From Methylovulum sp. (GTDB lineage Bacteria > Pseudomonadota > Gammaproteobacteria > Methylococcales > Methylomonadaceae): 6,265 nt of DNA. The position numbers and the translations under genes were made by a program. Below the pieces are notes generated by a model. The model did not search any database. It was not told where the DNA came from and was given only the letters and a program-made list of their open reading frames with translations. The DNA lies in the NCBI GenBank assembly GCA_004299465.1, contig SCST01000022.1:1-6265 (forward strand), written 5' to 3'. This document shows, piece by piece, positions 1-6,265 of the stretch. Position 1 is the stretch's first letter. Each line of letters begins with the position of its first letter.

Positions 1-853
1 GGTCTTTGCCAAAAACGCTATCGAGATAGGCCTGTTTTTCTGCATACCGTGCCTCAAGCAGCGAGACCGTAGCGCTGGATAATGATTTAGTTTCATCCAG
101 GGCGTTAATTTTTGTATTCACTATTTTCTTGTAATCATCTAATGACAATGTAATTTCCAGGAATTCGGATAATTTCTGGGCGGTTTTTTCAACCGAGCCA
201 AATAATTCATCGTAGCTCAGCATGAGTACGTGGGTAAACACTTCCTGATAATTGTTGAGTGCAAGTTCGTAATCATTGAGCGCATCCTGGACCCTAAGCC
301 ACTCGCTGTTATTGCTTAACATCGCCAGGATTTCTTCTTCAAATTTCTTTGTATTGGCGTTAGGTATGCCATGCATCAATAGCTTGAAGGCTGAAACAAA
401 GCGTTTTACCGGATTCCTGGCAAGCAGGATAATTTTGGCGTCATCGCCAACGACTTCCCGCATTTTGTGGATACCTTCCTTAGGGAGGATCATGTATTCA
501 GGGGTAATCTCGCCCAGCATTTTATGGCCGTGAACGCAGGGCCTGAACAATTCAATATATTCAAAATGTTGAACTTTGCTGGTGGCTAACAGGAAATTCG
601 CTCTTAACAGGTTTTTATAACGCCTGTCAATAAACGAAAAATCCTTGGCTTTAATAATCTTGTCCAGATCACGATGCAATAAATTAGCCGAAAATTTACG
701 TAATACGTTTTCATGACGTACACCGAAAAGCGTATCGAAGTAATGCAACTCTTTGACAGGATGCATATAAAGGGACGAGCATTGATCCAAGATGGTATAT
801 AACAGCGTTGAGCCTGCCCTTTGTGAACCAATGCCGATAACAAATTTAGTCAT
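1..853 (-). CDS. PAPS-dependent sulfotransferase family protein (3' end cut by window edge)
   Basis: Reading down from the ATG at 853-851, 284 codons stay open to the left edge. The predicted protein would transfer sulfate from PAPS to a hydroxyl or amino group, probably on a glycan in the cytoplasm. Seen in the sequence: an N-terminal 5'-phosphosulfate loop, GSQRAGSTLL, at residues 9-18; HPVKELHYFD at 31-40, a signature common in bacterial and heparan-type sulfotransferases; GEITPEYM at 114-121; and the 3'-phosphate-binding segment ARNPVKRFVSAF at 145-156, with R146 and S154 as the expected PAPS contacts. LSYDELF near 213-219 starts the usual C-terminal helical part. Family members are usually about 280-320 residues, so probably only a few residues are missing. 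There is no signal peptide or membrane segment. The start overlaps the preceding glycosyltransferase gene by 8 bases and has an AGGA site 9 bases upstream. The sulfotransferase assignment is firm; the substrate is unknown. Confidence 0.93.
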   Translation of the reverse strand, partial: MTKFVIGIGSQRAGSTLLYTILDQCSSLYMHPVKELHYFDTLFGVRHENVLRKFSANLLHRDLDKIIKAKDFSFIDRRYKNLLRANFLLATSKVQHFEYIELFRPCVHGHKMLGEITPEYMILPKEGIHKMREVVGDDAKIILLARNPVKRFVSAFKLLMHGIPNANTKKFEEEILAMLSNNSEWLRVQDALNDYELALNNYQEVFTHVLMLSYDELFGSVEKTAQKLSEFLEITLSLDDYKKIVNTKINALDETKSLSSATVSLLEARYAEKQAYLDSVFGKD

Positions 854-3800
854 GTTTTACAGTCCTGTGTCGATAAATTTCTGCTAATTCTTTAACTTGC
901 TCGGTTACGCTTCTTAATGCCGGCGTATGAGCCTGATCTTTAAATAGGGTGGGGGTCTTGTCAATTTTTGCCAGGGAATCGGTAACCGCATCCAGCGTAG
1001 GCGCTATGACAAAACCGGATTCCCCTTCAATGACATCTTCACCGATGCCGCCCATCGTGCTGGCAACCACCCAGCAGCCGCAGGCGGCGGCCTCGCGGGT
1101 GACCAGGCCATAGCTTTCCGGCCATGTCGACGGCGCAAACAGCACATCAATCTGGCGGTAAAGTTCGACAACGCGTTTTTGGCTGAGCCGGCCTATAAAG
1201 GTCACAGGTACTTTGCCCCAATGGGTCTCCAGCCGGTAACCTTCGTCATGGGAATGATCGACAATCAGCATTTCAATGTTTTTCGGCTGCAGTTTGGTAA
1301 CGGCCTTTTTTAACAGAAAATAGCCTTTATGCTCGGCCATGCCGCCGACGTGGCCGCAGACCACTTTGTCGGTATAACGGGTATCCTTGGCTTGCCAGGC
1401 GATGCTTTCGGAAATACCGTTTTTATTGACGTGAATGTGTTCAATCTCGTTTTTGCGGTAAATATCGGCGAACGAATCGGACACGGTTAATACTTCTGAG
1501 GCGCTACGCAGCAAATCTTTAAGATACAGTATGCGCTCGATGGAATCACTTAAGGAGACAAAGCTAGGTGGTGTGTAGGGTTCATAAGGATCGGGATGGC
1601 CTTCCGGGTAAACATTGTTATCGCTATCGACGAGGAACTGGTAATCGGAAATCCACCAGGCATCGTGCGTCGTGACGATATAAGGTATCTCGGCTTCCTG
1701 GGCCGCTTCCAATACCGAGCCGCCCAGGCGCTGGACGCAATGAAAGTGGATCAGGTCGGGTTGTTCTGCGAGCAAATACTCGCTGAATAACTCTTTCATG
1801 TCGCCATCGTAAGAATGCCAATCCATATGTTCACGCCACAGAATAGTCGATCGATACACCCTGGCGCCATTGTGGTTATATATCGTCATTTGGTGCGGCG
1901 ATTTATGTTCGGAATCCGTTGTAAAAACACAGAGTTCAAACTGGTCCCGATAGTTTTCCTGCAGCACATCAAAATTATCGGAAACGACCCGTGTCGCCCC
2001 GCCTATCGATTGAGGCGGGAAGTAAACATTGACCAGGGCGATTTTCTTGCGCTGGGTAGCTTCTGCGATTTGTGCGCTACTCAGGGCTGATTCAAGCAGT
2101 TCATCGATATTGCGTGACAAGGCTTCGACACTGTACTCGGATTGCACCCTGGACAGGGCTTTTTCCGCCATTTCTATGCGTAATCCAGAGTTGTCCACCA
2201 AGGCTTTCAAATGTTGATACCAGTCTTCCGCTGATACCGCCATCAGGCCGTCTTCGCCCTGATGGATGACGTCACGGTAATTAGCGGTGCTGCTCATTAC
2301 CGAAGGAATGCCGAGACACGCCGCTTCAAACCATTTCAGCTCGCTTTTACAGCCGTTAATTTCATCATCATGCAGCACGGCAAGATTAATATCGGCGCGT
2401 TCCAACAGCGACCAGTAGGTCTTGATATTTTTGACTGGCGGCATTTGCTTGACCCGGCCGTCATAGCGTTTTAAAAATTCGCCGGGCAGTTTCAGGTAAC
2501 CTGCGATCATCAAGCCCGCATTGGCGTATTCATCCAAAATACGCGCGATTGCCGGCAGGGCCAGATCGTTAAAATCACTGTTATGCGCCATCGTGCCGCT
2601 GCCATAGAAAATATCAATGCCGGCTTTTGCGGGATTGGCGGGCTTTTGTTTGAAAATATTCGACGAATCAATGCCGTTGCGATGAATAAAGCAGCGCCGG
2701 CCGAAAACCAGCGCCTGCAATTTATCGGCCAGCGGCTGTGTTGATGCGATGCCGAAGCGGCAATAGCGCGCAGCCGAATTAAACGATGCCATGCCTTTCA
2801 GGATTTGAATGTAGAGATTTAAATCCAGGTAGCCGCCGTAAGTTTCTATCGCCGGCGGATAAGCGGCATCAAACAATAGGTCGTCGATTTCATAAAGCGA
2901 GAGCTTGCCGGTTGCATTGACCTGGGCCATTGCCTTAAGCACTTGCGGCTCCGCTGGTACGCGGTAAAAAATAACGACGTCGTGAAATACCAGCGTGTTT
3001 TGGTGGTCGGCAAGCTCGGTCCACGAGATGGTGGTGACTTCTTTGTCCGCGAGTTCCAGTTGTTCAATCTTCTGGTCGATCCGGTAACGAACACACTGTG
3101 GGATGTGCATATCACCGACGATCAGGACACGTTTCAGGTTGCAACTGCCCAGCCATTGCGGATGCTCAGCGGCACCGTAGGCACGTAAATAAGTGCTGTA
3201 AATGAACCCGGATATCTCGGTCATTTTGGCAATCAAGGCGTCCCGGTTATTGACGATTGCTAAAACTTCGAGAATCCCCTGTTGTTTCAGCCAGTATTCC
3301 TGGATGAGATGATCGAGCCGGTCATATAAAAAATTGGCTTCCGGTTCTCTTTCTATGCCGTTGATGATTGTTTCAACGACGGCTTGGGGATGTGATAAGC
3401 ACTTTTTGCAATTGGCAAGGTTGGAATATAACCATTTGCTGATAATGCCATCGCTTGCGGCGGCTTCTTCATAATGCGCTGCGGCGGTTTCGTAGTCTTT
3501 TTGCTCAATATAGGTGTTGCCTAATAGTTCGAGGAATTCGGCGCGTTTTTCAAAAGCGAGGCAGATTTTCAGCAGGGTCCTGGCAACAGCCGTGTTATAG
3601 CTGGTCAGATTCCGTTTGGCGAGTTCAAGATAGTAATTGGCATTGATCGCATCATTTGAACTGATTCGTAACGGGGCGGAGACTTGAGCGCTTAGTAATT
3701 TGTGAAAATCTTTCGAGCTGATATAGACGCCGAACTCGGCATTGAGGTCAAGCATCGTTGCAAATTTAAAGTTTGCCGGCAAAAGGTCGAGCGTCGTGTT

Positions 3801-4583
3801 GGTTTGCCTGATTTTGCTATGCAAGGGAATGTCATTAGCGATGATATCGATAGTGACGGGCTTATTGGTTTTGGCATTGACCGTGCCGTCATCGCTATCG
3901 TCGTCAGTTTCATTGTCATGCTGGCAGGCAAGCAAAAACGTGTCGACAAGTTCGTCGGGTACTACAACGGCAAAACCTGACTTTACGAAGTCATTGCCGA
4001 ATTTCGCAGCAACATCCGGACGATCATGCCAGGTAGGTGTTACCGGATACGAGACGTCATCAATGGATAAGGCGAGCTCTATGTCTTCTTTGTCACGGTT
4101 AATAACCCAGCCCCATATTTCAACGCTATAGACACGTTCGACATTGCCTTCGATGATTTTCTTTGTTTTGAGCTTTTTGGCAAGGCCTACACTAACCGGA
4201 GCGGCGCTGGGATTGTAAGGTTTGCTTTTGTTAACCAGTGCAATATTATTAACGATGATATCAATAGGGCTGCCGCTTTGGCGCGCCAGCAGAAACGCTG
4301 CAACGGCCGAGCCGGGTATTTTTATCGTGAAGCCCGATTGCATGAAGTCATCGCCGAAACTTGCCGCAACGTCTGCGCGTTCATGCCATAGCGGCGATAT
4401 GGGATAATGTACGCCGGCTATTTGCAAGGAGAGTTGTAACGGTCCCTGTTCACGGTTAATAACCCAGCCGTGAATTTCATTATCATCAATACGTTCAACA
4501 TAACCTTCAATGCTGTTTTTTTTCTTTTTGCCCAGAAAATTACTTTTTGACAAATTACGCACGGCGGAAAATTTATTTTGCAT
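846..4583 (-). CDS. Giant multidomain glycosyltransferase: two GWVINR modules, TPRs, two GT-B domains
   Basis: Numbering is from the ATG at 4583 (1245 residues, TAA stop at 848-846). Order of domains: a basic N-terminus with four lysines at 19-22; two tandem beta-type modules at about 25-116 and 144-254; a linker; two TPR-like units near 347-380 and 381-414; a first GT-B domain at about 483-832; and a second at about 846-1237. The first GT-B domain shows LKRVLIVGD, YEIDDLLFD (564-572), HRNGID and KSELKWFEAACLGIP (746-760). The second opens with ALVNVYFPPQSIGGATR, has DLIHFH (943-948), THDAWW, and a complete EX7E motif in PESYGLVTRE with E1156 and E1164. It ends with GGIGEDVIEGESGF, typical of GT4. 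It is probably a cytoplasmic or membrane-associated enzyme that adds two sugars in surface-glycan synthesis. There is no signal peptide or membrane helix. An in-frame TTG at 4637 would add 18 residues and overlap the upstream gene by 19 bases; I prefer the ATG. Donor and acceptor are unknown. Confidence 0.92.
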   Translation of the reverse strand: MQNKFSAVRNLSKSNFLGKKKKNSIEGYVERIDDNEIHGWVINREQGPLQLSLQIAGVHYPISPLWHERADVAASFGDDFMQSGFTIKIPGSAVAAFLLARQSGSPIDIIVNNIALVNKSKPYNPSAAPVSVGLAKKLKTKKIIEGNVERVYSVEIWGWVINRDKEDIELALSIDDVSYPVTPTWHDRPDVAAKFGNDFVKSGFAVVVPDELVDTFLLACQHDNETDDDSDDGTVNAKTNKPVTIDIIANDIPLHSKIRQTNTTLDLLPANFKFATMLDLNAEFGVYISSKDFHKLLSAQVSAPLRISSNDAINANYYLELAKRNLTSYNTAVARTLLKICLAFEKRAEFLELLGNTYIEQKDYETAAAHYEEAAASDGIISKWLYSNLANCKKCLSHPQAVVETIINGIEREPEANFLYDRLDHLIQEYWLKQQGILEVLAIVNNRDALIAKMTEISGFIYSTYLRAYGAAEHPQWLGSCNLKRVLIVGDMHIPQCVRYRIDQKIEQLELADKEVTTISWTELADHQNTLVFHDVVIFYRVPAEPQVLKAMAQVNATGKLSLYEIDDLLFDAAYPPAIETYGGYLDLNLYIQILKGMASFNSAARYCRFGIASTQPLADKLQALVFGRRCFIHRNGIDSSNIFKQKPANPAKAGIDIFYGSGTMAHNSDFNDLALPAIARILDEYANAGLMIAGYLKLPGEFLKRYDGRVKQMPPVKNIKTYWSLLERADINLAVLHDDEINGCKSELKWFEAACLGIPSVMSSTANYRDVIHQGEDGLMAVSAEDWYQHLKALVDNSGLRIEMAEKALSRVQSEYSVEALSRNIDELLESALSSAQIAEATQRKKIALVNVYFPPQSIGGATRVVSDNFDVLQENYRDQFELCVFTTDSEHKSPHQMTIYNHNGARVYRSTILWREHMDWHSYDGDMKELFSEYLLAEQPDLIHFHCVQRLGGSVLEAAQEAEIPYIVTTHDAWWISDYQFLVDSDNNVYPEGHPDPYEPYTPPSFVSLSDSIERILYLKDLLRSASEVLTVSDSFADIYRKNEIEHIHVNKNGISESIAWQAKDTRYTDKVVCGHVGGMAEHKGYFLLKKAVTKLQPKNIEMLIVDHSHDEGYRLETHWGKVPVTFIGRLSQKRVVELYRQIDVLFAPSTWPESYGLVTREAAACGCWVVASTMGGIGEDVIEGESGFVIAPTLDAVTDSLAKIDKTPTLFKDQAHTPALRSVTEQVKELAEIYRHRTVKHD
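863..866 (-). promoter_or_regulatory. Shine-Dalgarno site of the sulfotransferase gene
   Basis: The minus strand reads AGGA here, followed by a 9-base spacer and then the ATG at 853-851. The site lies inside the last codons of the upstream glycosyltransferase gene. This supports the chosen start and suggests that ribosomes finishing the upstream gene can reinitiate here. Confidence 0.6.
3822..4154 (-). repeat. GWVINR module, copy 2 (coding, with an acidic insertion)
   Basis: Second copy, 119 codons downstream of the first. It begins IEGNVERV, keeps GWVINRD, WHDRPDVAAKFGND and SGF, and ends TIDIIANDIPL. Between the 78-residue conserved part and the last strand it carries about 19 extra residues, including NETDDDSDDG, at 3855-3920. 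Copy 1 has only a short SGS turn there. The insertion sits at a predicted loop between two strands. Confidence 0.8.
4236..4511 (-). repeat. GWVINR module, copy 1 (coding, in the giant glycosyltransferase)
   Basis: First copy of an internal duplication. It begins IEGYVERI, has the core GWVINRE, then WHERADVAASFGDD, SGF and a closing IDIIVNNIAL strand. Its alternating hydrophobic pattern suggests a small beta-sandwich. Over the first 78 residues it aligns without gaps to copy 2, with 42 identities by hand count (54%). I cannot give the module a confirmed database name. Similar GW-plus-RxDVA sequences are, as far as I recall, attached to glycosyltransferases and other surface-polysaccharide proteins, so a glycan- or partner-binding role is an inference. 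Confidence 0.8.
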
Positions 4584-4588
4584 ATTTT

Positions 4589-4592
4589 TCTC
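4589..4592 (-). promoter_or_regulatory. Probable ribosome binding site for the ATG start at 4583
   Basis: The minus strand reads GAGA within ATAGAGAAAAAT just before the ATG at 4583-4581, with a spacer of about 5-6 bases. It is a modest Shine-Dalgarno match. The rival TTG start at 4637-4635 has AGGA at 4645-4642 but only a 4-base spacer. An ATG codon with a normal spacer is favoured, though not decisively. Confidence 0.4.
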
Positions 4593-4618
4593 TATGATGT
4601 TTCTTTTTGATAATGCTG

Positions 4619-6265
4619 CTAATGAAAATGCAGGCAAGTTTTCCTGAAGTTTTCAAACTGGTGGTTTATTTTGCCGGGCGTGTCGGCCCATGACAGGGGC
4701 ATTAGCAGGTTGCTCATACCGGACTCTTTAGCGCGTCTCGCTATGGCCCCGATATCAAATGCAAATACGGGTAGGTTCGCTTTCAATGCCAATGAAAAGG
4801 TATAGCTGTAAGTTTCAGGCCACAACGAAGGCAGCCAGACGACATGAGGGCTTAAATTATTCAGCTTGTCCAGTGCTTCGTGCTCGTGGTATTTGCCGGT
4901 GACGTAAACGCCTGCCTCCTCCATCAGCCTGTCGTTCATGCTGTATCCCATAACGATAAACTCTATCGGGAGGTTATTTTGCCGTGCATGTTTAGCGCAG
5001 GAAATAATAGCATGAAAGCCTTTCAGTTTACCAATGGCGCCAATAACGACTATTCTCATCTTTTCTTCAGGGGCCAGCTTGGGCGTCTGTAATTGAATAG
5101 CTGTTAAATCAATGGCTTCATGCGGCGATATTTCGAAATTTACCCCGGAAAAATAACCGGACAGGCGATCGGCGACATCCTGGTCAGGAACCAATACCTT
5201 GTCTGCGGCCATTAATGCCCGTCGGTGCATAGCGCGCCACTCGTGGATATCCAATACGCCAAAATCGGAGCCTCGCTCAGTGAGGCATTGATTACATTTT
5301 ACTTCAACCGGTTCGCCGCAATACAGGCCGTTTTCGTCCGCCAGATTAATGCGCGGGCAAATCACTTTGTAGTCGTGGAGATTTATTTTCCATTTCGAGC
5401 TTAAGGATTTGATAAGGGTGCCGAGGTATTCGGGCGCTTCCGGTTCAAAATCCACCAGGCTGTGCGTATGGACTTCGGTAATATTCAGGACTTCCAGGGC
5501 CGCTTTTAAGCCGGATAGCTCTGCGAGGATGAATGGATTGATATTGGGGAACGACTTGATCGAAGGATGGCCCAAAATGACATTAGCAGGTTTTTTTGCC
5601 ATTGGGCGCAACGTAAAAACGCCATAGCCCCGGCGGCTAAGGTCGGCAATATCTTCCTGCATACGCCGCTCCGAGCCTCCCCCCCGGTTGTGGCAGACGA
5701 TAAGCACATTTTTTTCCCTGCGCATGCGTTGCATTCTGGCGGAGTCTAAATGGCAGCGCGCTTCCCTTAAAGGGTCTCGCGCTATGAAATCATCAATATC
5801 CCTCCGGTAATGAGGATAGCGTTTGTTGACAATCTTTAGTGCGGCCTGGACGCGTTTTGCCTTTTCTCCCAAAAAAGAGGCGGCGCCCAGATGACGGACA
5901 AAAACATCGGCGGCAATAATATTTCGCCAGCCTTTGCGAATGGCTTTTTGGCAGAAATCGTTTTCTTCGCCATAGCCTTTGCCGAAGGTTTTTTCGTCAA
6001 ACAAGCCGACGGCTTTCAGGCAGTTGCGCTTGATATATAGGCAAAAGCCCACGCCGGTAGGCGCTTCTATTTCGATACGGGCATTGACGTCGGCGGCCAT
6101 GCTGTCCAATTCGGCATAGCTGAGCTCTAACGGGTAGGGGTTATCATGCAGGAATTGCGGGTAGCTGCATATCGTTGCATTATTGGAAAGCGGGGTCACT
6201 GTCCCGGTCAGCACATTGCGGTGGGCGGCATGGCGCAGCCGGTCCAGCCAGCCGTTATAGACTTC
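4619..6265 (-). CDS. Bifunctional GT2-GT4 glycosyltransferase, C-terminal part (5' end beyond window)
   Basis: The frame is open from the right edge to the TAG at 4621-4619, giving 548 visible residues. A GTG at 6214 could be read as a start, but the 17 residues before it (including NGWLDRLRHAAHRN) continue the GT2 fold, so the gene is partial. Numbering is from the edge. The end of a GT-A/GT2 domain shows NNATICSYP (28-36), CLYIKR, VGLFDE (86-91) and GKGYGEENDF (95-104), whose acidic residues fit the catalytic-base region, then RHLGAASF. A linker leads to a GT-B domain: NVLIVCHNRGGGSE (186-199), EVHTHS, HDYKVICPR (297-305), four cysteines (303, 316, 324, 327), IGAIGKLKG (408-416) and LWPETYSYTFSL. 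The second EX7E glutamate is replaced by L492. The inferred role is the addition of one or two sugars to a surface glycan. The next gene starts within or 35 bases after its end, so both are probably cotranscribed. Confidence 0.9.
   Translation of the reverse strand, partial: EVYNGWLDRLRHAAHRNVLTGTVTPLSNNATICSYPQFLHDNPYPLELSYAELDSMAADVNARIEIEAPTGVGFCLYIKRNCLKAVGLFDEKTFGKGYGEENDFCQKAIRKGWRNIIAADVFVRHLGAASFLGEKAKRVQAALKIVNKRYPHYRRDIDDFIARDPLREARCHLDSARMQRMRREKNVLIVCHNRGGGSERRMQEDIADLSRRGYGVFTLRPMAKKPANVILGHPSIKSFPNINPFILAELSGLKAALEVLNITEVHTHSLVDFEPEAPEYLGTLIKSLSSKWKINLHDYKVICPRINLADENGLYCGEPVEVKCNQCLTERGSDFGVLDIHEWRAMHRRALMAADKVLVPDQDVADRLSGYFSGVNFEISPHEAIDLTAIQLQTPKLAPEEKMRIVVIGAIGKLKGFHAIISCAKHARQNNLPIEFIVMGYSMNDRLMEEAGVYVTGKYHEHEALDKLNNLSPHVVWLPSLWPETYSYTFSLALKANLPVFAFDIGAIARRAKESGMSNLLMPLSWADTPGKINHQFENFRKTCLHFH

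Noticed and set aside
604..843. 79-codon minus-strand frame within the sulfotransferase region
   Set aside because: It is an out-of-frame shadow. The frame starting at 853 carries all the sulfotransferase motifs and runs to the window edge.
3885..3908. Calcium-binding DxDxDG loop in the acidic insertion
   Set aside because: The run reads DDDSDDG. The spacing does not match the DxDxDG pattern because Asp, not Gly, occupies the sixth position, so it is better described as a low-complexity acidic stretch.
3742..4131. 129-codon open frame on the plus strand opposite the module region
   Set aside because: It lies wholly antisense to the clear module-coding frame. Its product is low in complexity, rich in Ser and Leu, has no recognisable motif, and no convincing ribosome site was noted.
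4584..4618. Promoter or terminator in the gap between the two glycosyltransferase genes
   Set aside because: Only about 35 bases, A-rich on the coding strand, with no stem-loop and no room for -35 and -10 elements apart from the ribosome site.
6212..6214. GTG as the true start of the GT2-GT4 gene
   Set aside because: The same frame continues to the window edge with GT2-like residues (GWLDRL), and a GT2 domain starting here would lack its whole donor-binding half.

Overview
The window is a densely packed stretch of a surface-glycan biosynthesis locus. All three genes lie on the minus strand, so transcription runs from high to low coordinates. The longest non-coding gap is at most about 35 bases. 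No RNA gene, insertion sequence, CRISPR array, attachment site, terminator or recognisable promoter is visible. The dense gene packing, Shine-Dalgarno-type start sites and the glycosyltransferase families point to a Gram-negative bacterium of moderate GC content. A gammaproteobacterium is plausible, but this is a low-confidence inference because no marker gene is present.

Layout in order of transcription: (1) 6265 to 4619, the 3' part of a gene for a two-domain glycosyltransferase: the end of a GT-A/GT2 domain followed by a GT-B/GT4-like domain. Its start lies beyond the right edge. (2) 4583 (possibly 4637) to 846, a very large protein of 1245 to 1263 residues. It has two tandem copies of a roughly 80 to 110-residue beta-type module with a GWVINR core, a short TPR region, and then two consecutive GT-B glycosyltransferase domains. 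(3) 853 to 1, a PAPS-dependent sulfotransferase that overlaps gene 2 by 8 bases. Its last few residues are cut off by the left edge.

The tight spacing (overlap or about 35 bases, then an 8-base overlap) suggests one transcript with translational coupling. The inferred joint role is assembly and sulfation of an extracellular polysaccharide, O-antigen or glycan decoration. The glycosyltransferase domains would transfer sugars from activated donors and the sulfotransferase would add sulfate to a hydroxyl or amine of the product. Donor, acceptor and linkage cannot be read from the sequence.

The most unusual points are the tandem GWVINR modules fused to TPRs and two glycosyltransferases, an acidic insertion found in only one module copy, and the fact that only one of the three GT-B domains keeps a complete EX7E motif.
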